A stretch of 64,000 bases of DNA, from assembly GCA_052143895.1 (NCBI GenBank), contig JBKQRT010000224.1, positions 7,942 to 71,941 of the forward strand, written 5' to 3'. The position numbers were made by a program, and so were the translations under genes. How positions within the stretch are numbered: the first letter of the stretch is position 1; each line of letters starts with the position of its first letter. This document shows, one piece after another, positions 15,912 through 25,321 of this stretch. The stretch comes from Bog-756 sp052143895. Lineage in GTDB: Bacteria; Actinomycetota; Acidimicrobiia; Acidimicrobiales; RAAP-2. A model generated the notes under the pieces. That model saw nothing but the letters and a program-made list of their open reading frames with translations, was not told the origin of the DNA and made no database searches.

Positions 15912-17672
15912 GTGGCTGCCGTGAGCAAGAGAACCAGTGGCCGGCGACGCAGACGGGTGTGGGTGGGCGCCCTCGTGGTCGTCCTGCTCCTCGTGGCATG
16001 GATCGCCTTGCTCGCTGCCCGCACGGCCTCTGCGTACCGGCACGACAAACAGGGACTGGCCACTCTCGAACAGGTCAGGTCCAACCTGACCCCGAATGGC
16101 ATCACCTCCGAGGGTTCCCAGCAGCTCCTCGACCAGGCGCAGTCCGAGTTCGACAGTGCAACCTCGGACCTGTCGTCGCCGTTCTTCGTCCCGGTCACGA
16201 TCGTCCCGGTGGTGGGTCGGCAGTACCGCGCCGTCCGTGCGCTGAGCGCCGCGGCCGGGACGGTCTCGGCCGTCGGTGCGTCGTTCCTGCGCCAGGTCCA
16301 CGGGGTGCTTGACGAGCCGCACGGCGCGGGTCCCCAGCGGGTCGCATCGCTGCGCGAGCTGTCGGCCATCTCGGCATCGGCCGAGGCCCAGCTGGCCCAT
16401 GTCGACACGGGGCCCTCGCAGGCCCTGGTGTCCCCCCTCGCCGTCAAGCACGACGAGTTCGAATCCCAGCTCGACGAGGCGCGCTCGAGGCTGACCAACG
16501 CGGCGGCGGTCTCGGCGGCAGCGGCCTCCATCCTGCAGGGGCCGCAGACCTACGTCGTGCTCGCCGCCAACAACGCCGAGATGCGAAGCGGATCGGGCGC
16601 CTTCCTCGACGTCGGTGTGGCCACGACAACCGACGGATCGGTCACCGTGAACGACCTCGGCCCGTCGGGCGAGGCGGCTCTTCCGGTCGGTGCCGTGGCG
16701 GTCACCGGCGATCTGCAGCGCAACTGGGGATGGCTCCACCCGAGCCTCGACATGAGGAATCTGGGCCTGACACCGCAATTCGACGTCACGGCACCGCTGG
16801 CCGCACGGATGTGGACGACACTTACCGGTCAGCAGGTCAATGGCGTCATCGCCATCGACGTGGCCGGTCTGCGTCAGCTGCTCGAGGCCACCGGCCCGGT
16901 CGAGAGCGACGGGCAGACCGTCAGCGCCGACAACGTCGAGCAGTATCTCCTTCACGACCAGTACGAAGGTCTGACCGACAACTCGACCGGGTCCACCCAG
17001 CGGCAGGATGCGCTCGGCTCCCTGACGAGCGCTGTGCTCCGTCAGCTCGAGGGCCAGTCCACCGATCTTCGTACGCTGGCCAGCGCCGTCACCAGCGCGG
17101 TGGAGGGCCGTCACCTGATGGTGTGGTCGAGCGATCCGGTGGACCAGGCCGCGTGGGAGGTCAGCGGGGTGAGCGGCAGCCTCACCCCGCTGTCGGTCGG
17201 CATCTCGGTGATCAACCTCGGGGGCAACAAGCTCGACCAGTACCTGCCGGTGACCGTCGGCGTGAGCACCGCTCCGTCAGGACCGGGCACCGAAGTCACC
17301 CTGACCACACACATCACCAACGGCACCCCGTCGGGGGAATCGCAGTTCATCGCTGGTCCGTTTCCCGGAGTCGACGTCAGCTACGGCGGCTACAGCGGCA
17401 TAGTCTCCGCCAACGTCCCGGGAGCGGCGACGGACATCACCATGACCGGTGCGGGCCAGCTGGCCGTCGCCGGTCCCGACGGACCGACCTCGGTGGTAGC
17501 GGCTCCTCTGGCCATCGCGCAGGGCGCGTCGGCGACGGTCGTCGTCCGGTTCCGCATGCCCGGTGGACACGGGTCGATGACGGTGTTCCCTTCGGCGCGC
17601 ATCCCCGAGGAACAGTGGACCACGGACGGGAGGACCTTCGCCGACAGCACGCCGACATCCATCGACTGGTGA
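15912..17672 (+). CDS. DUF4012 domain protein
   Basis: A 586-residue protein anchored by one N-terminal helix (VWVGALVVVLLLVAWIALLA) with an outside-facing body, containing NNAEMRSGSGAFLDVGVATT, GDLQRNWGWLHPSLDMRNLG and VNGVIAIDVAGLRQLLEATG, the hallmarks of the DUF4012 family. Members often sit in actinobacterial exopolysaccharide loci, as here, and recall LytR-type surface proteins, but their reaction is not known to me. GTG 15912 with GGAG six bases upstream is preferred over GTG 15921. The gap before it (15622-15911) shows no gene. Confidence 0.8.
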   Translation: MAAVSKRTSGRRRRRVWVGALVVVLLLVAWIALLAARTASAYRHDKQGLATLEQVRSNLTPNGITSEGSQQLLDQAQSEFDSATSDLSSPFFVPVTIVPVVGRQYRAVRALSAAAGTVSAVGASFLRQVHGVLDEPHGAGPQRVASLRELSAISASAEAQLAHVDTGPSQALVSPLAVKHDEFESQLDEARSRLTNAAAVSAAAASILQGPQTYVVLAANNAEMRSGSGAFLDVGVATTTDGSVTVNDLGPSGEAALPVGAVAVTGDLQRNWGWLHPSLDMRNLGLTPQFDVTAPLAARMWTTLTGQQVNGVIAIDVAGLRQLLEATGPVESDGQTVSADNVEQYLLHDQYEGLTDNSTGSTQRQDALGSLTSAVLRQLEGQSTDLRTLASAVTSAVEGRHLMVWSSDPVDQAAWEVSGVSGSLTPLSVGISVINLGGNKLDQYLPVTVGVSTAPSGPGTEVTLTTHITNGTPSGESQFIAGPFPGVDVSYGGYSGIVSANVPGAATDITMTGAGQLAVAGPDGPTSVVAAPLAIAQGASATVVVRFRMPGGHGSMTVFPSARIPEEQWTTDGRTFADSTPTSIDW

Positions 17673-17843
17673 CGATGACGAGGAAGGTGACGGTGACCCT
17701 GTACGGTCGGCGGGTGGACCCGGTGCCGCCGGCCGGTGACCTCGGCCGGTGACCTCGGCCGGCGGTCGGCGGAAGGACTGTCCCACCGGATGCGGCGCTG
17801 TTCGATGGCCCTCGTGGCGCGCGCCTGCCGGTAGGGTTGGCGG

Positions 17844-18473
17844 GTGACCACCACCACGTCCGGCGACGACCGGAGCGGACGACGGGAAGCGCTCACCGAG
17901 TTCGGTACGTGGGAATGGGCTCGTGGCTACGTGCGGCGACGGGTCGGTCTGGCCGTCACGCGGATGCGACACCGCCGGGTGGAGTTCGGGCGTCGCTGCG
18001 ACGTTCGGTCCGGTGCCCGCTTCCTGGTATCGAGACGAGGAGCGGTGCGCTTCGGCGACGGGTGCGTCCTCGATCACGGGCTGGTGGTCGAGAGCCGCGG
18101 GACCCTGGAGGTCGGTGATCGCACCGTGTTCGGGCACCACTGCACGATCGCCGCCGACGAGAGCGTGACCATCGGCCGGGCCTGTCTGATCGCCGAGCTG
18201 GTGTCGATCCGTGACCACGACCACGCCTTTGCCTCGGCCGACGTCGCCATCATCGATCAGGGCCGGGATACCGCTCCCGTCCGCATCGGCGACAACGTGT
18301 GGATCGGTGGGAAGGTCACCGTCACCAAGGGGGTGACTATCGGTTCGAACGTGGTGGTCGGTGCCCATGCGGTGGTGACGACCGACCTTCCCGACGGTTG
18401 CGTGGCCGTGGGGATGCCGGCCAGGGTGATCCGCCATCGCGGCTCGGGCACCTCTGCGACGAGCAGCACCTAG
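17844..18473 (+). CDS. hexapeptide-repeat acyltransferase
   Basis: A 209-residue left-handed beta-helix acyltransferase of the WbbJ/maltose-acetyltransferase type, probably O-acetylating a sugar of the nearby polysaccharide. Repeats such as VRFGDGCVLDHGLVVES and VTIGRACLIAELVSI build the helix. RDHDHAF has the family's catalytic-type histidine pair, and NVWIGGKVTVTKGVTIGSNV is the classic C-terminal signature, ending in VAVGMPARVIR. GTG 17844 is the start. A short tandem of ggccggtgacctc lies upstream near 17730-17760. Confidence 0.85.
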   Translation: MTTTTSGDDRSGRREALTEFGTWEWARGYVRRRVGLAVTRMRHRRVEFGRRCDVRSGARFLVSRRGAVRFGDGCVLDHGLVVESRGTLEVGDRTVFGHHCTIAADESVTIGRACLIAELVSIRDHDHAFASADVAIIDQGRDTAPVRIGDNVWIGGKVTVTKGVTIGSNVVVGAHAVVTTDLPDGCVAVGMPARVIRHRGSGTSATSST

Positions 18474-18517
18474 GCAGACGACCAACACTTCGGCAGACGC
18501 CTGCGCCCGGCGACCGG

Positions 18518-21500
18518 TCAGGAGATGGCGACGGCGGGCCGGTTGAGGTTGATCCCGCCGGTCGACCCGAAGAACGTCGCGTCGCCGAACGAGAAGATGC
18601 CGCCGTCGCTCCCGACCAGCCAGTAGCCCTTGCCGTCGGGCGTGGTGGCCATGCCCACGATGGGCTTGACCAACGCGAGTGATCCGGTCGAGCCGTAGAA
18701 CTGGGCGTCACCGAAGGTGAAGATGCCACCGTCGCTGGCGACCAGCCAGTACCCGCCCCCGTCGGCCGTGGACGCCATTCCCACGATGGGCTTGTTGAGC
18801 TGCATCGAGCCGGTCGAACCGTAGAACGAGGCGTCGCCGAACGAGAAGATGCCGCCATCGCTGGCCACCATCCAGTAACCCTCGCCGTCAGGGGTCGCGA
18901 TCATGTGGGTGATCGGCCTGTTGAGCTGCAGTGAACCGGTCGAGCCGTAGAACCGGGCGTCGCCGAACGAGAAGATGCCCCCGTCGCTGGCCACAAGCCA
19001 GTAGCCCTTGCCATCGGGCGTGGTGGCCATGCCCACGATGGGCTTGTTGAGGTCCAGACCGCCGGCGGATCCGTAGAACCCGGCGTCACCGAAGGTGAAG
19101 ACCCCGCCGTCGCTGGCCACCAGCCAGTAGCCCTGGCCGTTGGGCGTAGGTGCCATGCCCACCACGGGCTCGTCGAGGGTCAGTGAACCGGCCGACCCGA
19201 AGAAGGACACGTTCCCGAAGGTGAAGATCCCGCCGTCGGCCGTGGTCAGCCAGTACCCGTCGAAGGAGTGAAGGCGCTTCTGGGGGCTCCCGACGCCGGG
19301 TGATGACGACGGTGGGGGGGTGGTGGTCGTCGTGGTGGTCGGAGGGACCGTCGTGGTCGTGGTGGTGGTCGGCGGCACGGTCGTGGTGGTCGTCGTGGTG
19401 GTCGGCGGGTCCGTTGTGGTCGTGGTGGTCGGCGGCACGGTCGTGGTGGTCGTCGGCGGCACGGTGGTCGTGGTGGTGGACGGGTCCGTTGTGGTCGTGG
19501 TGGTGGTCGTGGTGGGAGGTGGTCCGGACCCGCCGGGGATCAGCGGGGTCAACGATGAACCGTCGATCTGATCCACGCTCCCGGTGCCGGCATAGACCTG
19601 CAGCGCATGGAGGAAGGCGCTCCCGGGAGACGTGGGAGACCAGAACGGTGGGATGCCGCCTCCGTAGTAGCCGCCGAAGTCGATCTCGGTCACGGTGACG
19701 CGCACCTGGCTCGCCGCCATCGGGGCGAACGCTAACTGGAGCTCGTGGGTACGGAACTGGCCGACCTCGGTAGCCACGGTGGTCCATCCGGTCCCGGGCT
19801 CGTTCACCGAGACGGTGTAGTTGCGCAGGCTGGTGGCGGTGCTGCCGTTGGACTGGGTGTCGACCACCACCCGGTTGATCGTGGAGACGCCAGGAAGCGT
19901 CACCGTGAGGCTGGGTGTGGTGTCGCCGGCTGCAGACGTCCATCCCGACCCGGTGACGCTCCCGGAGATGGCGCCCGAGGCGCTGCCGGAGGTCGCGCTG
20001 GCGGAGGCCCCCGCCCCCGTGGTGGCCAGGTTGGTCCCGTAGCTCTGGGTGGGCCCGATGGCGAGCGTGTCGCCGACCGGGTACGAGAGGTAGGTGACCT
20101 GGTCGGAGACGGGCAGGCTGTAGGCAGTACCCGAGGCGGCCGACACGGAGGTCGCGTCCCCGTACTCGGAGGTCACGGTCACCGGGACGGCGCCATTGCC
20201 GGGAGCGGTGACGGTCACCGATGCGGTGTTGCCCAGCCCGTCGGACCAGACGGCGGCCAGCTGGGTGTTGCCGCCGGTGGCGGGCCCGAACGTGGCCTCG
20301 TAGGTCTGGGGGATGCCGGTCGTCGGCATGGCCACGTAGGGCCGACCCGCCAGCTCGCTGGATGTCGACATGGTGGCCAGGGCCGCCGGCTTGACGTAGT
20401 CGTCACCGGCATTTGTCTGGATGAGCGAGAACGACACGCCGTCGTTCCCCCAGTTCCCCTCGTCGAAGAAGTAGTTCCAGACGGGGATGTTGAGCACCTT
20501 CTGCCAGATCATGGCCCGGGTGACGCTGTCGGCCTGGCCCAGGAAATTGTAAGGGCCATCGTCCCACCAACCGACCTCGGTGAACCAGAGGGGTGTGGCA
20601 CCGAGCAGGCCCTCCAGCTGCTGGATCTCGGGGACGTTGCCGTACTCCTCGAACGCGTCGTTGTTACCCGTGTAGGGATGGATGGCGGCCACGTCCATGT
20701 ACTTGAGGCCTCCGGCGGTGATCAGCTGCTGCCACCAAGGGACGACCACGTCGAGCGACGAACCGCCGATGACCGTCGAGGAGGTTCCGGGTTCCACCGA
20801 CTTGACTGCGGCGTAGAACGGTTGCAGCACATCGGTGACGTACTGCGCGGCATTGCCCCACCCTGTGTTGTTGGACTCGTTCCACGGCTCCCACATGGTC
20901 ACCCCGGCGCACGGGCCGCAGCCGGCCGGGGGGGTGGCGTAGTAGCTGACCAGCTTGGTGATGTCCGCCTGCCACCATCCGCCGTTGACGATTGCCATCG
21001 GCACCGAGCCGGTGCTGCCGCCGCTCGCCTGGAGCCAGTAGGCCAGGTGGTCGGCCTTCGCCTCGTAGGCCGCTTTGAAGGGATCGGTCGAAGCGGAGGC
21101 GAAGGTCATGGCCGACGGACCGCAGGTGGCGGTGGTGGGGCTCGATGCCGAACAGTCGGGGAGGAAGGTGCCCCAGTCGATGGTCTGCCCTCGTAGTCCA
21201 TCGAGGCCGAGCTGCGCGTTGAGGGCCACACCTCGGGAGTCGGTGGGACCGCCACCCCCGATGCCGGCCGGCAGGGTGGAGAAGTTGAGACCGTCCCCGG
21301 TGGCACCGACCGTGTAGGGCATGCACGTGGTGCCGACGAGGGCCGGAGGCGACTCGGTGGTGTCGAAGAGCGAGGCCTGGACCTCATAGGGTCCGGGCAG
21401 CTGGTCCTGGGGCGGGATGGTCAGTGGGATGTCGGCGAGGCCTCCGGCCGACGTGGGGAGGGCGATGGTGGTGGCCGTCGGCACCGTCTCCGCCGTCATC

Positions 21501-22774
21501 GAGGCGTTGTTCTCGACGGAGTAGGAGAGCTGCAGGTGCGAGGCCTGCGAGGTCCACCACGGGTCGAAGTTGGCGGTGATGGACGGCGTGGTGCCCGGGG
21601 CGAAGTAGTTGGCGGTGGCCGATGCCGACAGGCCCGCTCCCCAGCCGAGCGAGTTGGTCGGCTCATGGGGGCCGTCGAGGTAAGCCTGCAGCGTTGCCAT
21701 CGAGATCGACTGGATGTTGTCGGCCGGGTCGTTGAAGGGCGCACCGCCCTGGTAGTAGAAGGTGGAGCCCACCAGGTAAAAGTTGTCGCCGGCCATGGTG
21801 AGGATGTCGCCGCCGTAGCTGTTCTGGCCGAGCGTGGTGGAGCCCTCGAGGTAGCCCTGGGGGCTGGTGGACTCGATGGTGTTCAGCGGGTCGGCGGTGT
21901 AGATCGTGCCGTCCGGGCCCTGCACCGCCTGACCGGTGTAGGTGAACTGGGTGCCGGACCCGGTGTGCACCGGGGTGCTGGGATTCGGGTTGGACCCGAA
22001 GTCGGACAGCACCGTGCCCGATGGGCTGACGGTCTCGACGTAGCCGTTGCTGGCGAACAGGAGGTTCCCGTCCGCCTCCTGGGTCACATAACCGAAATTG
22101 TCTAGTAGGGGAAAGGTTCCCGACACCGCCCCGGTGGACAGGTTGATCAGGTCGGTGCCAGAACTGCCCAGGCCGACCGCCAGCTGGAACGAGGCGCCCG
22201 TGCCGATCGAGAACAAGCTGGTGGGAATGCCGCCGGCCGGGTCCACGGACCAGAGCAGCGTTCCGGTGGGCGAGAACTTGTCGAGCTTCTGGCCGTAGTA
22301 GCTCGCCAAGTAGATGTTCCCGTTCGGGTCGATCACCGGCTGGGTCATGTTGACGCTTCCGGTGACCCCCGACGGCAGGGTGAATGCCGCGACCTGGGTT
22401 CCCGAGAGCGAGTAGGTGATCATTTGGCTCCCGGTGTCGACGTAGAGGTCGGTCGACGTGGCCGCGAAATTGACGACACCGCCAGGGGGCGTGACGACCG
22501 TGGAGGTCGGATCGGACGGAAGCGTCTGCGCCGGCCCGAGGTCGGCGGCCGGGCTGGGTGCCTGGCAGATCGGACTCACTTCTGAGGCGGTGGGGGCGGC
22601 GACGCTGCCGGCGATCTGGGGAGCGGAGGCGACTGCATGGGAGGTGCCGAGCACCGCCCCCAGCACGGAGGCGGTGGCGGTCACGGCGACGAGACCGATG
22701 ACGATGCCACGCCGCGGATGTGCGAGCGGGTTCCGGCGGCGGGGGCTCTCCACAATTCCCCATCGGCGGGTCAT
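18518..22774 (-). CDS. very large secreted multidomain glycosidase with C-terminal 42-residue repeats
   Basis: A 1418-residue exported protein. In order: signal/anchor helix (about 22-45); a beta-propeller-like region (about 80-370) with SPTGTLLWSVDPAGG-type blades; an Ig-like stretch; a TIM-barrel glycosidase with acid/base motif MWEPWNESN (near 630) and nucleophile-like WFTEVGWW (near 730); a discoidin/CBM-like domain (INRVVVDTQSNG and QVRVTVTEIDFGGYYGG); a long threonine-proline linker; and six tandem repeats of YWLVASDGGIFTFGDA type. It may act on the cell's own or a foreign polysaccharide; substrate unknown. It is divergent from the glycosyltransferase cluster at 22.9 kb. The domain calls are by motif only. 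Confidence 0.8.
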   Translation of the reverse strand: MTRRWGIVESPRRRNPLAHPRRGIVIGLVAVTATASVLGAVLGTSHAVASAPQIAGSVAAPTASEVSPICQAPSPAADLGPAQTLPSDPTSTVVTPPGGVVNFAATSTDLYVDTGSQMITYSLSGTQVAAFTLPSGVTGSVNMTQPVIDPNGNIYLASYYGQKLDKFSPTGTLLWSVDPAGGIPTSLFSIGTGASFQLAVGLGSSGTDLINLSTGAVSGTFPLLDNFGYVTQEADGNLLFASNGYVETVSPSGTVLSDFGSNPNPSTPVHTGSGTQFTYTGQAVQGPDGTIYTADPLNTIESTSPQGYLEGSTTLGQNSYGGDILTMAGDNFYLVGSTFYYQGGAPFNDPADNIQSISMATLQAYLDGPHEPTNSLGWGAGLSASATANYFAPGTTPSITANFDPWWTSQASHLQLSYSVENNASMTAETVPTATTIALPTSAGGLADIPLTIPPQDQLPGPYEVQASLFDTTESPPALVGTTCMPYTVGATGDGLNFSTLPAGIGGGGPTDSRGVALNAQLGLDGLRGQTIDWGTFLPDCSASSPTTATCGPSAMTFASASTDPFKAAYEAKADHLAYWLQASGGSTGSVPMAIVNGGWWQADITKLVSYYATPPAGCGPCAGVTMWEPWNESNNTGWGNAAQYVTDVLQPFYAAVKSVEPGTSSTVIGGSSLDVVVPWWQQLITAGGLKYMDVAAIHPYTGNNDAFEEYGNVPEIQQLEGLLGATPLWFTEVGWWDDGPYNFLGQADSVTRAMIWQKVLNIPVWNYFFDEGNWGNDGVSFSLIQTNAGDDYVKPAALATMSTSSELAGRPYVAMPTTGIPQTYEATFGPATGGNTQLAAVWSDGLGNTASVTVTAPGNGAVPVTVTSEYGDATSVSAASGTAYSLPVSDQVTYLSYPVGDTLAIGPTQSYGTNLATTGAGASASATSGSASGAISGSVTGSGWTSAAGDTTPSLTVTLPGVSTINRVVVDTQSNGSTATSLRNYTVSVNEPGTGWTTVATEVGQFRTHELQLAFAPMAASQVRVTVTEIDFGGYYGGGIPPFWSPTSPGSAFLHALQVYAGTGSVDQIDGSSLTPLIPGGSGPPPTTTTTTTTTDPSTTTTTVPPTTTTTVPPTTTTTTDPPTTTTTTTTVPPTTTTTTTVPPTTTTTTTPPPSSSPGVGSPQKRLHSFDGYWLTTADGGIFTFGNVSFFGSAGSLTLDEPVVGMAPTPNGQGYWLVASDGGVFTFGDAGFYGSAGGLDLNKPIVGMATTPDGKGYWLVASDGGIFSFGDARFYGSTGSLQLNRPITHMIATPDGEGYWMVASDGGIFSFGDASFYGSTGSMQLNKPIVGMASTADGGGYWLVASDGGIFTFGDAQFYGSTGSLALVKPIVGMATTPDGKGYWLVGSDGGIFSFGDATFFGSTGGINLNRPAVAIS
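18521..19279 (-). repeat. six 126-bp coding repeats
   Basis: Six tandem units of 42 codons encode the C-terminus of the large secreted protein. Each has S/ADGGIFTFG(D/N), a variable residue, then (F)(F/Y)GS, a short loop, a P-I/V-VGMA-type strand and TPDGxGYWL. The regular length suggests a propeller or solenoid, probably binding a surface ligand. Confidence 0.95.
19300..19525 (-). repeat. low-complexity Thr/Pro linker region
   Basis: A simple-sequence tract (ggtggtcgtggtg type on the plus strand) encodes runs of threonine broken by DP, VPP and DPP between the discoidin-like domain and the C-terminal repeats. It is likely a flexible, possibly glycosylated spacer and prone to length variation. 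Confidence 0.95.
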
Positions 22775-22911
22775 GGGAGAGCTTTAGGAGAAACCCACGG
22801 AAAGGAAGAAAACGCACCACACAGAGTGATGATTTGCCTCCGCCAGAAGCCCGCCAGAAGCCCGCCGGAGCACGAAGGGTGCATCCGGGGCCCCCGAGTA
22901 CGATTCGCCGG

Positions 22912-24093
22912 GTGGCCCGGCCCCCGACCCAACCGACCGGCCCCGGTCATGTCGGGGGCGACGGGACGGGTGACCGGGGTCCGCGGGTCCTTCGCATCGC
23001 CCACAGCGGGGTGGTCACAGCCTGGCGGGAGCGGGAGCGGGAGCTGCTGCGGCTCGGGGCCCGGCTCACGCTGGTCACCGCCGTGCGTTGGGAGGAGGGC
23101 GGGTCGGAGGTCGAGTGCGACCCGGCCGGGGACTCGTTCGTCGTCCCGGTGCACACCGTGGGGCGGCATCCCAATCTCTTCGTCTACGACCCGCGGCCCC
23201 TCTGGCGCCTGCTCGGCTCGGAGCAGTGGGATCTCATCGACCTGCACGAGGAGCCGTTCGGCCTGGCCGTGGCCGAGGCGCTCCTGCTGCGGTGGCTCCG
23301 TCGCCGCCGAACACCCGTCATCGTGGCATCCGCCCAGAACCTCGAGAAGCGATACCCACCTCCGTTCCGATGGTTCGAGCGCCGCGCACTGCACGAGGCG
23401 GCCGGTGCCTACACCTGCAACTCCGAGGCAGGGCGCATCCTCCGTGCCAAGGGGTTCCGAGGTGTGTGGACCCTGCTGCCGCTGGGCGTCGACGTCGATC
23501 GGTTCCACCCCGCACCGACCGCCCCTCCGACCGGCACCCTGCGGATCGGGTTCGTCGGCCGCCTCATCCCCCACAAGGGGGTCGACGTCCTCCTCCGGGC
23601 CGCCGCACTCGACGAGCGGTTCGTCTTGGAGGTCTTCGGCGCCGGCCCGGCGTCCGGCGAACTGGCCCGGCTGGCCGAGCTCCTCGGGGTGCGGGAGCGG
23701 GTCACCTTTCACGGGTTCGTCCGGGAGGACGAGGTGCCCGAGGTGTACCGGAGGTTCGACGTGCTGGCGGTGCCGTCGGTGCCGCTCGCCGGCTGGATCG
23801 AGCAGTTCGGCAGGGTGGTGGTCGAAGCGCAGGCATCCGGCGTTCCCGTCGTCGCCAGTGCGAGCGGTGCCCTGCCCGACGTCGTCGGGCAGGACGGGCT
23901 GCTGGTGCCCCCCGGCGATTCGCAGGCGTTGGGTCGCGCGCTGGCCCGCCTTCTCGACGAGCCCGGGTTGTGGGGCCGCCTCCGGACGTCGGGCATCGCC
24001 CACGCCGCCGGGTTCTCGTGGGCGACCGTCGCTCGGGATCAGCTGGCCCTCTACGAGCAGGTGTCGCCCCCGGCCCGGGACGCTGCCGGCTGA
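22912..24093 (+). CDS. glycosyltransferase, GT4-like
   Basis: A 393-residue cytosolic glycosyltransferase with a GT-B fold, first of the plus-strand polysaccharide genes. The N-terminal acceptor domain (RVLRIAHSGVVTAWRERERE) is followed by RIGFVGRLIPHKGVDVLLRA, and the donor-site motif EQFGRVVVEAQASGVPVVAS has the E-x7-E arrangement of family GT4. GTG 22912 is chosen because codons further upstream look non-coding. The gap to the divergent secreted protein is about 137 bp and should hold both promoters. Donor and acceptor sugars unknown. Confidence 0.85.
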   Translation: MARPPTQPTGPGHVGGDGTGDRGPRVLRIAHSGVVTAWRERERELLRLGARLTLVTAVRWEEGGSEVECDPAGDSFVVPVHTVGRHPNLFVYDPRPLWRLLGSEQWDLIDLHEEPFGLAVAEALLLRWLRRRRTPVIVASAQNLEKRYPPPFRWFERRALHEAAGAYTCNSEAGRILRAKGFRGVWTLLPLGVDVDRFHPAPTAPPTGTLRIGFVGRLIPHKGVDVLLRAAALDERFVLEVFGAGPASGELARLAELLGVRERVTFHGFVREDEVPEVYRRFDVLAVPSVPLAGWIEQFGRVVVEAQASGVPVVASASGALPDVVGQDGLLVPPGDSQALGRALARLLDEPGLWGRLRTSGIAHAAGFSWATVARDQLALYEQVSPPARDAAG

Positions 24094-24132
24094 GGTCGGC
24101 GAGGAGCTGCGGCGACCGACGCTGACCGGCGG

Positions 24133-25218
24133 TCAGTGCGGCCCGGCGTCCAGATCTCGGAGCACGCCACGGTAGATCTCCTCGAGCCCGTCGAGGTGCC
24201 GGTCCAGCGTGAATAGCTCCTGTTGGCGGCGGCGGAGTCGTTCGCCCCCCCGCCGCCGCAGCCCGGCGCCCCCGGCCAGCGCCGACAGCGCGCGGGCCGC
24301 CGCCGCGTGGTCGCGGGGCGGGAACAGCAGGCCGTCGTCGCCGACCGTCTCGACGTGGGCGCCACCGGCGGCGGCCACCACCGGAAGACCGTGGGCCATC
24401 GCCTCCACCACGGAGAGGCCGAAGGGCTCTTCCGGGGCCGGGGCCAGCAGGATGGCGCAGTCGCTCAGGAGCCGGTCGGTGTCGGCCACCTGGCCGATGA
24501 ACTCGACGCTTCCGGTGATGGCGAGGTCATGGGCCAGCTCGTCCATCGCCGACCGGAGATCGCCGACGCCGGCCACGACCAGCCGCCAGCCGCGCTCACC
24601 GAGTCCACTGGTCGCCCACGCCCGGAGGCCGACCGCGGGTGCCTTCTCGCCGGTCAGGCGCTGGAGCATGAGCGCCGTCGATGATGCGAGCCGGGCCTGG
24701 GGGCGCTCGGGCACGCCGTTGTAGAGGAGCACCGACGGCCCTTCCAGGTGGTCCGCCACGAAGCGGCTGATGGCGATGTCGCGGCGGACGGCCCGAGCAC
24801 TGAGGCGCGCCAACAGCCGGGACTGCACGCTCGAACCCCGATGACCGGCGAAATGGCGGGTGGCCACGATCGGTGCCCGTTGTCGCGGGCGTGCCAACCA
24901 GGCGGCACCCTCCGCGGCCGTCATGTGCACGTGGACGATGTCGGCCGGGCGCTGACGGGCGAGCGCTCCAGCCGCCTGTACCACCGACGCGGCCGGGAGG
25001 TACCGGACCTCCCCGTCGAGCTCGGAGCGCATCCGGGACGGGTCGCCGCCGATGGCCACGACCCGGTGCCCTCGTGCGACGAGCCCATTCGAGACTTGGC
25101 AGATGTAGCGCTCCACGCCGGCGAAGGCATCGCTGCGCACGACCTGGACGACGGCGAGAGGACTCGGCCCACCCGTCACGGGTGCCTGTTCCGCCATCTC
25201 CTCGTTGTCGATGCTCAC
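24133..25218 (-). CDS. glycosyltransferase, GT4-like
   Basis: A 361-residue GT-B glycosyltransferase. An N-terminal VVQVVRSDAFAGVERYICQV glycine loop, IVHVHMTAAEGA and the donor motif EEPFGLSVVEAMAHGLPVVA are typical of GT4. GTG 25218 with GAGGGG upstream is the start; the open frame extends much further but is antisense to the next gene. The genes at 25218 (minus) and 25322 (plus) diverge from a 103-bp gap. Confidence 0.85.
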   Translation of the reverse strand: MSIDNEEMAEQAPVTGGPSPLAVVQVVRSDAFAGVERYICQVSNGLVARGHRVVAIGGDPSRMRSELDGEVRYLPAASVVQAAGALARQRPADIVHVHMTAAEGAAWLARPRQRAPIVATRHFAGHRGSSVQSRLLARLSARAVRRDIAISRFVADHLEGPSVLLYNGVPERPQARLASSTALMLQRLTGEKAPAVGLRAWATSGLGERGWRLVVAGVGDLRSAMDELAHDLAITGSVEFIGQVADTDRLLSDCAILLAPAPEEPFGLSVVEAMAHGLPVVAAAGGAHVETVGDDGLLFPPRDHAAAARALSALAGGAGLRRRGGERLRRRQQELFTLDRHLDGLEEIYRGVLRDLDAGPH

Positions 25219-25321
25219 CCGGTTCCCCTCGGTCCGGCTCCTATCATGCCTGACTGTCATGCCCGACCGAGCCCCCGACGACCGACGAGGATAGGGGCAC
25301 GACCCCGAAGCGAGGACGACC

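Noticed and set aside
19300..19525. Valine-rich plus-strand frame (MVVVVVVGGTVVVV)
   Set aside because: Antisense of the threonine linker in the large secreted protein.
22771..24003. Long minus-strand frame opposite the GT4 gene
   Set aside because: High-GC antisense shadow; the plus strand has clear glycosyltransferase motifs.
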